Under the pieces are notes generated by a model. That model did no database searches. It saw only the letters and a list, made by a program, of their open reading frames with translations, and had not been told where the DNA came from. From UBA5078 sp041175045 (GTDB lineage Bacteria; Pseudomonadota; Gammaproteobacteria; Pseudomonadales; Pseudohongiellaceae), in assembly GCA_041175045.1 (NCBI GenBank), contig JBEDFR010000009.1:1-5839 (forward strand): DNA of 5,839 bases. Reading direction: 5' to 3'. Below, piece after piece: positions 1-5,839 of this stretch (position 1 is the first letter of the stretch; every line of letters starts with the position of its first letter). A program made the translations under genes and the position numbers.

Positions 1-1122
1 GCCGGTGTCCGGATTGCGCCAGCGCGCCTGCATGCGTCGGGCTTGATAGTCCTCGAAGCTGCTGCACGAGGAGATTTCCCGGTAGCAGTTCTGCGACGGC
101 AGCCACACTTCCAGATCGATCGTGCGCGCCGCACTCGAGCCCATGTCGCCGCCACACAAGAGCATGGCGCGGTATGGCAGACCGAGGCGCTGCAACACCT
201 TCTCGGCATGGGATGTCAGAGCTTCCAGCGCGGCGTCGGACTCCCGCGGGCGCACCATCTGCACCAGCTCGACTTTCTCGAACTGGTGCTGGCGTATCAT
301 GCCGCGCGTGTCACGCCCGTAGCTGCCCGCCTCGCTGCGGAAACAGGGAGTGTGACAGACAAACTTCAGTGGCAGGTCTTCCGCCGCCACGATGGTGTCG
401 CGAACCAGATTAGTGACCGGCACTTCGGCCGTGGGAATGAGGTAGTACTCGTTCTCCCCCTCGAGGCGAAACAGATCCTCGGCGAATTTCGGGAGCTGGC
501 CGGTGCCCAGCAGGGAGTCGCGGTTCACGATGTAGGGCGTGTAGACCTCCTGATAGCCGTGCTCACCAGTGTGCAAGTCGAGCATGAACTGGATCAGGGC
601 CCGGTGCAGCCGCGCAGTGCTGCCGTGCATGACCACGAAGCGTGCTCCGGTAAGCTTGGTCGCGGCCGGAAAATCCAGTGATCCCAGCGCTTCGCCCAGA
701 GCCACGTGGTCCTTTGGCTCCCAGGCAAACTCGCGCGGAGTGCCCCAGCGACGCAGTTCCACATTGCCGTGTTCATCGCGCCCTTCCGGAACGCTCTCCT
801 GGGGCACATTCGGAATGCGCATGAGCAGGTCGGTGAAGGCTTCCTGCACTTCGGCCAGAGCCTTCTTGTTCTGTTCCAGAGAATCGCCCAGATCGGCCAC
901 GGCCGCCAGCAGGGGAGCGACATCCTGACCTGCAGCCTTGGCCTGGCCTATCGCCTTGGAGCGCATATTGCGTTCGTTCTGCAGCTTTTCGGTTTCCTGC
1001 TGCAGTTCGCGACGGTGCACATCCAGCGCATTGACCTGGGTGATGTCGAGGTCGAAGTGTTTCTTCTTGAGCAGTGCCGCCAGTTTTTCAGGTTCTGTGC
1101 GCAACCATTTCGGATCCAGCAT
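1..1122 (-). CDS. serS: seryl-tRNA synthetase, 3'-truncated by the window edge
   Basis: SerS is the cytoplasmic class II aminoacyl-tRNA synthetase that charges tRNA-Ser (and tRNA-Sec) with serine. ATG 1120-1122 opens a frame that runs 374 codons to base 1 without a stop. By comparison with the roughly 430-residue E. coli enzyme, about 50-55 residues are missing, including class II motif 3. It begins with MLDPKWLR, typical of the family. A charged coiled-coil arm spans about residues 28-105 (RRELQQETEKLQNERN, then KAIGQAKAAGQD) and binds the tRNA variable loop. The catalytic domain shows RWGTPREF (125-132), motif 1 KLTGARFVVMHGSTARLHRAL (157-176 region), GTGQLPKF (206-213), the serine-site TAEVP (231-235), motif 2 TPCFRSEAGSYGRDTRG (258-274), and YREISSCS (347-354) followed by QARRMQAR. 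An AAGGAA site lies 11 nt upstream. The nearest gene, crcB, ends 43 nt upstream on the same strand. Confidence 0.98.
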   Translation of the reverse strand, partial: MLDPKWLRTEPEKLAALLKKKHFDLDITQVNALDVHRRELQQETEKLQNERNMRSKAIGQAKAAGQDVAPLLAAVADLGDSLEQNKKALAEVQEAFTDLLMRIPNVPQESVPEGRDEHGNVELRRWGTPREFAWEPKDHVALGEALGSLDFPAATKLTGARFVVMHGSTARLHRALIQFMLDLHTGEHGYQEVYTPYIVNRDSLLGTGQLPKFAEDLFRLEGENEYYLIPTAEVPVTNLVRDTIVAAEDLPLKFVCHTPCFRSEAGSYGRDTRGMIRQHQFEKVELVQMVRPRESDAALEALTSHAEKVLQRLGLPYRAMLLCGGDMGSSAARTIDLEVWLPSQNCYREISSCSSFEDYQARRMQARWRNPDTG

Positions 1123-1133
1123 GGAGTCAGTAG

Positions 1134-1139
1134 TTCCTT
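1134..1139 (-). promoter_or_regulatory. serS ribosome binding site
   Basis: AAGGAA on the minus strand, 11 nt before ATG 1120-1122. It lies in the 43-nt crcB-serS spacer (1123-1165), the longest gene-free stretch in the window. That spacer shows no convincing hairpin terminator and no complete sigma-70 promoter. Confidence 0.65.
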
Positions 1140-1165
1140 GAGCGTAAGTCAACAATTCATCTAAG

Positions 1166-1543
1166 TCAGAGGGCGCGCATCAGCAGCATGCCCAGCCAGG
1201 CCCCGGTCAGACACAGCAGCACGCTGCCTGCGACATAGCCCAGCGCTGCCAGCCAGCGCCCCTCCTGCAACAGCAGCAGCGTGTCCAGCGAAAACGTCGA
1301 AAACGTGGTGAAGGCCCCCAGATAGCCCACCACCAGCAGGCCGCGCCACTGTTCGCTCAGCAGCAGCCGTTCACTGATGAGCACGTAGAGCAATCCGATA
1401 GCGACAGAGCCCAGCACGTTCACCAGTGCGGTTCCCCAAGGCAAGCGCGTACCGGCCAGCGAGCCGATCCAGAGCATCAACCAGTAACGGGAAAGCGCGC
1501 CCAGCGCACCTCCCATGGCCACGGCGAGAGAATACACCATCAT
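1166..1543 (-). CDS. crcB: fluoride channel CrcB/Fluc
   Basis: CrcB/Fluc is a small inner-membrane channel that assembles as an antiparallel dimer and lets fluoride leave the cytoplasm passively. The product is 125 residues, the normal family length, with four hydrophobic segments (about 4-27, 37-57, 67-92 and 98-121). Diagnostic motifs are present: GGALGALSRYW (11-21), WGTALVNVLGS (36-46) with the conserved pore Asn N42, and GYLGAFTTFSTFS (73-85). The last contains the Gly/Thr pair of the central sodium site (G76, T79) and the two Phe-box residues F81 and F84. The start is ATG 1541-1543, overlapping the rarA stop as ATGA. A second in-frame ATG follows immediately (1538-1540), and the AGGAA at 1550-1554 serves either. 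There is no room for a fluoride riboswitch in front of the gene, so expression probably depends on read-through from rarA (inference). A single copy is visible; because Fluc works as a dimer, one dual-topology copy is enough. Confidence 0.97.
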   Translation of the reverse strand: MMVYSLAVAMGGALGALSRYWLMLWIGSLAGTRLPWGTALVNVLGSVAIGLLYVLISERLLLSEQWRGLLVVGYLGAFTTFSTFSLDTLLLLQEGRWLAALGYVAGSVLLCLTGAWLGMLLMRAL

Positions 1544-2949
1544 GGCGCGTTCCTGTTCGGTGAAGGTTCGGGATAGCGCTGCTGCTGACTCAACCGGTCA
1601 CGCTCCCGCAACATCTCCAGCTTCTCCCGGATGCGCAGTTCCAGCCCGTTCTCGGTGGGAAAATAGAAGCGGCTGTCCCGCAGGGTCGCAGGGAAATAGT
1701 TCTCCCCCGCCGCATAGGCACCCGGCTCATTGTGGGCATAGCGATAGCCTGCCCCGTGATCGAGTGACCTCATCAAGGCCGTCGGCGCATTCCGCAAATG
1801 CTCGGGCACCTCCAGCGATGCGCCGTTCTGCACTTCGGCGCGTGCCTGCTTGTAGGCCATGTAGACGGCATTGCTCTTGGCAGCGCAGGCAAGATAGATC
1901 ACCGCTTGGGCAATCACGAGCTCGCCCTCGGGGCTGCCCAGACGCGTCTGCGCCTCCCAGGCCTGCAGCGCCAGTTGCAGAGCGCGCGGGTCGGCATTGC
2001 CGATGTCCTCACTGGCCATGCGCACCAGTCGGCGTGCGATGTAAAGCGGATCACAGCCCCCATCCAGCATGCGCACCAACCAGTACAGTGCCGCATCCGG
2101 GCTGGAGCCGCGCACCGCCTTGTGCAGGGCGGATATCTGGTCGTAGAAGACATCACCCCCCTTGTCGAAGCGGCGCGCACCGCCTTGCAAGACCTGCTCT
2201 ACTACGCTGTCATCGACATGCTGCACGCCGTTCTCGGTGCTTGCCATGTCGACCGCGATTTCCAGCAGGTTCAACACTCGCCGGGCATCCCCGTCCGCGG
2301 CAGCAGCGAGGCGCTCTGCCTGCCGTGCTTCCAGCACGATGCCGCGCCCGCCAAGGCCGCGCACCTCGTCCTGCAAGGCCTGGTCGATGACACGCAGCAG
2401 ATCATCCTGCTGCAGAGGCTTCAGCAGGTACACCCGAGCACGGGAGAGCAGCGCATTGTTCAATTCGAAGGAAGGATTCTCGGTCGTGGCCCCCACGAAG
2501 ATCAACGTGCCGTCCTCGACATGGGGCAGGAAGGCATCCTGCTGACTCTTGTTGAAGCGGTGCACTTCATCCACGAAAAGCACGGTGCCGTGCCCGCTGC
2601 TGCGCTTGCGCGACTGCGCCCGCTCGACAGCTGCGCGGATCTCCTTGACTCCCGACAGAACGGCTGAAAGGCTCTCGAATTGCCCGCCACTGGCGATGGC
2701 CAGCAGCCGTGCGAGCGTGGTCTTGCCCACGCCGGGCGGGCCCCACAGGATCATGGAATGCGGCAGGCCGCGCCGGATGGCTTCTCCCAGCGGCTTGCCG
2801 GGCCCCAATAGATGTTCCTGCCCGATGAAGTCAGCGAAAACGCGCGGCCGCATTCGTGCCGCCAGCGGCTGCAGATTGTCGACATCAGAAACAGGCGAAC
2901 TCTCCCCCTGCTCCTGCACGAACAATGTCTCGGTGATGCCGCTCGACAT
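1540..2949 (-). CDS. rarA: replication-associated recombination protein A (AAA+ ATPase RarA/MgsA)
   Basis: RarA is a AAA+ ATPase of the clamp-loader/WRNIP1 clade that acts at stalled replication forks and binds SSB and DNA ends. The product is 469 residues; the E. coli protein is 447. Motifs in order: LQPLAARMRP (26-35) and FIGQEHLL (41-48) in the N-terminal lid; HSMILWGPPGVGKTT with Walker A at 70-77; SGVKEIR (99-105); LFVDEVHRFNKSQQDAFLPH with Walker B D127-E128; GATTENPSFELN with sensor 1 (153-164); LLSRARVY with the arginine finger at R170/R172; and GDARRVLNLLE with sensor 2 R223. The C-terminal tetramerisation part carries DQISALHKAVRGSSPDAALYW (split here as 270-281 and 282-290), ASEDIGNADPRA and YAHNEPGAYAAGENYFP. 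Nothing essential is missing. ATG 2947-2949 is chosen for its AGGAG site, which overlaps the lolA stop codon. It gives an N-terminus about 13 residues longer than in E. coli. The TGA stop overlaps the crcB start. Confidence 0.97.
   Translation of the reverse strand: MSSGITETLFVQEQGESSPVSDVDNLQPLAARMRPRVFADFIGQEHLLGPGKPLGEAIRRGLPHSMILWGPPGVGKTTLARLLAIASGGQFESLSAVLSGVKEIRAAVERAQSRKRSSGHGTVLFVDEVHRFNKSQQDAFLPHVEDGTLIFVGATTENPSFELNNALLSRARVYLLKPLQQDDLLRVIDQALQDEVRGLGGRGIVLEARQAERLAAAADGDARRVLNLLEIAVDMASTENGVQHVDDSVVEQVLQGGARRFDKGGDVFYDQISALHKAVRGSSPDAALYWLVRMLDGGCDPLYIARRLVRMASEDIGNADPRALQLALQAWEAQTRLGSPEGELVIAQAVIYLACAAKSNAVYMAYKQARAEVQNGASLEVPEHLRNAPTALMRSLDHGAGYRYAHNEPGAYAAGENYFPATLRDSRFYFPTENGLELRIREKLEMLRERDRLSQQQRYPEPSPNRNAP
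1550..1554 (-). promoter_or_regulatory. crcB ribosome binding site inside the end of rarA
   Basis: AGGAA on the minus strand lies within the last codons of rarA. It is 6 nt from the first crcB ATG (1541-1543) and 9 nt from the second (1538-1540). Both spacings are workable, so it does not settle which ATG is used. Confidence 0.75.
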
Positions 2950-2953
2950 GGCG

Positions 2954-2958
2954 CTCCT
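2954..2958 (-). promoter_or_regulatory. rarA ribosome binding site overlapping the lolA stop
   Basis: AGGAG on the minus strand, 4 nt before the rarA ATG. It begins within the lolA TGA stop (2958-2960), so a ribosome terminating lolA covers it. This supports both the chosen rarA start and translational coupling with lolA (the coupling is inferred). Confidence 0.8.
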
Positions 2959-3620
2959 CAGGGGCTGACGCGATTGTCCAGGACCTCGATGTCGGCCGGC
3001 GGCGTGAAGACGAACTCCTCATCTGCCAGCGGGGCATCAAGGACATGCTCGAAGAATTCCCAGAACGTGCGCTGACCATTGCCGTTGTCGACATGGATCG
3101 CATCCAGCCTGCGGTCGCGGAAATACAGAGTCACGCGTTCATAGAGGCTGGCGGGGTCCACGGGCTCCAGCACGAACTCCCAGGCGGTGCCATTGCCGAT
3201 ATCGCCGCCCGTAATGAAGTAGTCGGCCTCGATTTCAGCCATGCGGCCGCTGAGCAACTGCGCGGCGAGCTCGGATCGCTCGGACTCCCAGTTCTCGAGT
3301 GTGACCTGCAGCAGGTCGGGCTGATAGTTCCAGAGAGTTTTGCCATCCGTGACGATCAGTTCAGGGAAGGGTTCCAGCGTCTCCCAATAGAAACCGTCAG
3401 GGCGCTTTAGCTTGAACTTGATGATGCTCTCCTCCAGCACGCCACCGCTGGACTCGACAATCAGCTGCCTGACATCGGCCTGGAACGTCTGGATGCTTGC
3501 CAACAACTCCTCGAGCTGTCTGGCAGCATTATCCTGCGCATGTGCCGAACCGACGAGCAGCACAAAGGCCGTCGCAAAGCTGGCTGACTTGTGCCGCAGG
3601 CACTTGGAAACTCGGCTCAT
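2958..3620 (-). CDS. lolA: outer-membrane lipoprotein carrier protein LolA
   Basis: LolA is the periplasmic chaperone that takes lipoproteins from the LolCDE ABC transporter at the inner membrane and passes them to LolB at the outer membrane. The 220-residue product has a basic N-region, a hydrophobic core (FATAFVLLVGS) and an AHA|QD signal-peptidase I site at about residue 28. The mature part is therefore about 192 residues, close to the usual size. Family signatures are visible: TFQADVRQ near residues 45-52, the KRPDGFYWE block with the conserved Arg (R73, about 45 in the mature protein), VTDGKTLWNYQPDLLQVT (90-107), and a C-terminal FVFTPPADIEVLD. ATG 3618-3620 is chosen because it is preceded by AGGA at 8-nt spacing and starts directly in a good signal peptide. 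The Cys at residue 7 lies before the hydrophobic core and is not a lipobox. The gene sits between ftsK and rarA, its standard location in gammaproteobacteria. lolB and lolCDE are not in the window. Confidence 0.96.
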   Translation of the reverse strand: MSRVSKCLRHKSASFATAFVLLVGSAHAQDNAARQLEELLASIQTFQADVRQLIVESSGGVLEESIIKFKLKRPDGFYWETLEPFPELIVTDGKTLWNYQPDLLQVTLENWESERSELAAQLLSGRMAEIEADYFITGGDIGNGTAWEFVLEPVDPASLYERVTLYFRDRRLDAIHVDNGNGQRTFWEFFEHVLDAPLADEEFVFTPPADIEVLDNRVSP

Positions 3621-3628
3621 GGTGGCGA

Positions 3629-3632
3629 TCCT
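3629..3632 (-). promoter_or_regulatory. lolA ribosome binding site
   Basis: AGGA on the minus strand, 8 nt before ATG 3618-3620, inside the 14-nt ftsK-lolA gap. The short core is compensated by good spacing. It supports this start, which also opens directly on the signal peptide. Confidence 0.7.
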
Positions 3633-3634
3633 GA

Positions 3635-5839
3635 CTAGCGCGGTGGAGGCGGCGCGATGACTTCGCGGCTGCCATTGCTGCCCATGGGTGACACGACTCC
3701 GGCCGATTCCATGGCCTCTATCATGCGGGCGGCGCGGTTGTAGCCAATGCGCAGCTTGCGCTGCACCGCAGAAATGGAGGCCTTGCGCGACTCGGTCACA
3801 AAGGCGACGGCTTCATCGTACAGCGCATCGTCTTCCTCGCCCCCCTCGTCGTCGTCCCCGCCTGCGCCGAAGCCGCCATAGTCACGCTCATCCGCCCCCT
3901 GGGTGATCTCGTCGATGTAGACAGGCTCACCGCGGGACTTCCAATCGGCCACGACGCGATGCACTTCCTCGTCACTAACGAAGGCGCCATGCACACGCGT
4001 CGCCACGCCGCCGCCCGGAGGCAGGAACAGCATGTCGCCATGGCCAAGCAATTGCTCCGCACCCCCCTCGCCGAGGATGGTGCGCGAATCGATCTTTGAC
4101 TGCACCATGAAGGAGAGCCGCGTGGGAATGTTGGCCTTTATCAGCCCCGTCAGCACATCCACCGACGGCCGCTGGGTCGCCAGAATGAGATGGATGCCGG
4201 CGGCCCTCGCCTTCTGAGCGATGCGGGCGATCAGCTCTTCCACCTTCTTGCCCACGACCATCATCATGTCGGCAAGCTCGTCCACCACCACCACGATCAC
4301 GGGCAGGGATTCGAGCACGCCGGCCTGCTGGTCCTCGATGAGCTGCATCGGGTCTGGACGCCACAGTGGGTCCAGAATCGGTTGGCCAGCCTTGGCGGCG
4401 TCGGTCACCTTCTTGTTGTAGCCGGCAAGATTGCGTACCCCCAGCGCCGACATCAGCTTGTAGCGTCGCTCCATTTCGGCCACACACCAGCGCAGGGCAT
4501 TGGCGGCATCTTTCATGTCAGTCACCACGGGAGTCAACAAGTGCGGAATGCCTTCGTAGACGGACAACTCCAGCATCTTCGGATCGATCATGATCATCCG
4601 CACATCCTGCGGTGTGGCCTTGAAGAGCAGGCTGAGGATCATGGCATTGATGCCCACGGACTTGCCCGAGCCGGTGGTACCTGCCACCAACAGATGTGGC
4701 ATCTTCGCCAGATCGACAATCACCGGCTTGCCCACGATGTCATGCCCCAGAGCCATGCTCACCGGCGAGGGTGACTTGTCGAAATCCGGAGACGCCAGCA
4801 CCTGGCTGAGCATGATCATTTCGCGGTGTTCGTTGGGGATCTCGATGCCTATCACGGTCTTGCCAGGAATCACCTCCACCACCCGCACACTCACCAGAGC
4901 CAGCGAGCGCGCCAGGTCCTTGCCCAGGCCAGTGATCCGGCTAGCCTTGATACCGGGTGCGGGCTGCACTTCGAAGCGGGTGATCACGGGTCCGGGATTC
5001 ACGGCGGTGACCTGGATCTCGATACCGAAGTCAGCCAGCTTCAACTCCAGCAGCCGAGACAGGGCTTCCAGCGATTCCTTGGAGAAACCAGCGCGGGTAT
5101 TGCCTGACCACTCGTCCAGCAGGGAAATGGCAGGCAGATCTCCGGGATGGGGCGCTGTGAAGAGTCGACCCTGACGTTCTTTCTCTACCCTGGCGCTCTT
5201 CATCACAGCCGGCTTGGGCGCCGCAACGATGGTAGGCGGCATACGAGTCCTTTCCTTCTCGATGTAGACATCCAGCGCGCGCTTGCGGGTTTCCAGCATC
5301 TGTCGAGTGTCGTGTTCTTGCTTGTGTCGCACCAGCCAGCCACTCATGGTCCGACGCAGATAGCCGAACAGTGCGAGCGTGACAAAACCGGTCTGATCCA
5401 CCACCCGCAGCCAGGAAATTTCCACGGCAATGGTGAGTCCCAGCATGAAGACGGCAAAATACAACAAGGTGCTGCCGACCACGGCGAACACCGGCAGGGT
5501 CACATCCACCATCATCGAGCCGATGACCCCACCTGCCATCCAGGGCAGGTCCTGGTCGATCTCGAAATGCATGGTGGCCAGCGCACACGCTCCGACGGCC
5601 AGCAGCACGATGCCCGTGCACTTGAGGAAAAACATCGGCCAGGAGAAGGACGACTCCGGCACCAGAGGCTGCCTCAGCAGATTGTAAGCCTTAAGAACCA
5701 ACGCGAGAGGAAAAAGATAGGCAAAGTAACCGAACAGCTGGAACAGCAGATCAGCCAACCATGCGCCGATGTGCCCGACCGCGTTGTTGACCTCGCGTCC
5801 TGAGCCGGTGGTGGTGAAGCCTGGGTCCGATGACGAGTA
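3635..5839 (-). CDS. ftsK: DNA translocase FtsK, 5'-truncated by the window edge
   Basis: FtsK is a membrane-anchored, septum-located DNA pump that moves chromosome dimers so that XerCD can resolve them at dif. The frame is open from base 5839 to the TAG at 3635-3637, giving 734 residues with no start codon. The visible N-terminus (YSSSDPGF, then GAWLADLLF) matches the first periplasmic loop of FtsK, so the first membrane helix lies outside the window. A start at TTG 5758 would cut through this conserved region and is unlikely. Three further hydrophobic segments lie near residues 28-50, 69-92 and 118-140. A short, charged linker of roughly 100 residues follows, as in compact FtsKs and unlike the very long E. 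coli linker. The alpha domain (PGPVITRFE, DLARSLA) leads to Walker A GTTGSGKS (387-394), IDPKMLELSVYEGIPHLL, and Walker B VVVVDE ending at D520-E521, then ATQRPSVDV. A Gly/Asp/Glu stretch (655-671) precedes the winged-helix gamma domain (KASISAVQRKLRIGYNRAAR), which in the family binds KOPS and contacts XerD. All key motor residues are intact. lolA follows after 14 nt. Confidence 0.97.
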   Translation of the reverse strand, partial: YSSSDPGFTTTGSGREVNNAVGHIGAWLADLLFQLFGYFAYLFPLALVLKAYNLLRQPLVPESSFSWPMFFLKCTGIVLLAVGACALATMHFEIDQDLPWMAGGVIGSMMVDVTLPVFAVVGSTLLYFAVFMLGLTIAVEISWLRVVDQTGFVTLALFGYLRRTMSGWLVRHKQEHDTRQMLETRKRALDVYIEKERTRMPPTIVAAPKPAVMKSARVEKERQGRLFTAPHPGDLPAISLLDEWSGNTRAGFSKESLEALSRLLELKLADFGIEIQVTAVNPGPVITRFEVQPAPGIKASRITGLGKDLARSLALVSVRVVEVIPGKTVIGIEIPNEHREMIMLSQVLASPDFDKSPSPVSMALGHDIVGKPVIVDLAKMPHLLVAGTTGSGKSVGINAMILSLLFKATPQDVRMIMIDPKMLELSVYEGIPHLLTPVVTDMKDAANALRWCVAEMERRYKLMSALGVRNLAGYNKKVTDAAKAGQPILDPLWRPDPMQLIEDQQAGVLESLPVIVVVVDELADMMMVVGKKVEELIARIAQKARAAGIHLILATQRPSVDVLTGLIKANIPTRLSFMVQSKIDSRTILGEGGAEQLLGHGDMLFLPPGGGVATRVHGAFVSDEEVHRVVADWKSRGEPVYIDEITQGADERDYGGFGAGGDDDEGGEEDDALYDEAVAFVTESRKASISAVQRKLRIGYNRAARMIEAMESAGVVSPMGSNGSREVIAPPPPR

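Noticed and set aside
43..681. A 212-codon plus-strand open frame opposite serS.
   Set aside because: The minus-strand reading is unmistakably SerS with its catalytic motifs. The plus-strand frame has no recognisable motif.
1141..1156. A small inverted repeat (TTGA/TCAA) in the crcB-serS spacer as a terminator or attenuator.
   Set aside because: There are only four paired bases, with no G+C-rich stem and no T tract. It is not a credible terminator.
1123..1165. A possible promoter for serS: TTGACT on the minus strand (1147-1152) in the crcB-serS spacer.
   Set aside because: At 17-nt spacing the -10 position reads TGACTC, unlike TATAAT, and would leave almost no leader before the ATG.
1166..1300. 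Clusters of CAG/CTG triplets in crcB as a possible repeat array.
   Set aside because: They are leucine codons in membrane helices of an intact channel gene. The units are irregular and are explained by codon usage.
1515..2667. Two overlapping plus-strand open frames of about 290 codons each (1515-2390 and 1798-2667) opposite rarA.
   Set aside because: They lie antisense to a fully intact, motif-complete RarA, overlap each other, and show Arg/Pro/Ser- or His/Gln/Leu-rich composition typical of non-coding frames in G+C-rich genes. I recognise no domain.
4190..5803. Plus-strand frames of about 190-220 codons (4190-4774, 4590-5174, 5147-5803) opposite ftsK.
   Set aside because: They are antisense shadows of the conserved FtsK motor and membrane regions. 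Their protein composition is not gene-like, and they have no convincing ribosome binding sites.

Overview
The window is an ordinary chromosomal segment of a G+C-rich gammaproteobacterium. It holds five housekeeping genes, all on the minus strand and packed head to tail. In transcription order (right to left) they are ftsK (truncated at its 5' end by the right edge), lolA, rarA, crcB and serS (truncated at its 3' end by the left edge). The ftsK-lolA-rarA-serS order is a known gammaproteobacterial arrangement. The protein sequences (SerS MLDPKWLR, RarA LQPLAARMRP, compact FtsK, LolA ending in an FTPP-containing tail) fit the pseudomonad/marine-gammaproteobacterial side of the class better than the enterics, but the genus cannot be fixed from this window.

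Layout, right to left: ftsK occupies 5839-3635 (DNA translocase; membrane segments, motor, gamma domain). After a 14-nt gap, lolA occupies 3620-2958 (periplasmic lipoprotein carrier). After an 8-nt gap, rarA occupies 2949-1540 (AAA+ ATPase at stalled forks). A 4-nt ATGA overlap leads into crcB, 1543-1166 (Fluc fluoride channel). After a 43-nt gap, serS occupies 1122 to the left edge (seryl-tRNA synthetase). There is no intergenic stretch longer than 43 nt. I see no tRNA, rRNA, mobile element, CRISPR, attachment site or rho-independent terminator.

The spacing suggests a single transcription unit with translational coupling at the lolA/rarA and rarA/crcB junctions. The genes do not form one pathway. 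FtsK and RarA serve chromosome segregation and replication, LolA serves envelope biogenesis, CrcB protects against fluoride, and SerS charges tRNA-Ser. The many plus-strand open frames are antisense shadows of these genes. I looked for an undescribed system and did not find one; the findings are small points of sequence detail, and their interest scores are low accordingly.
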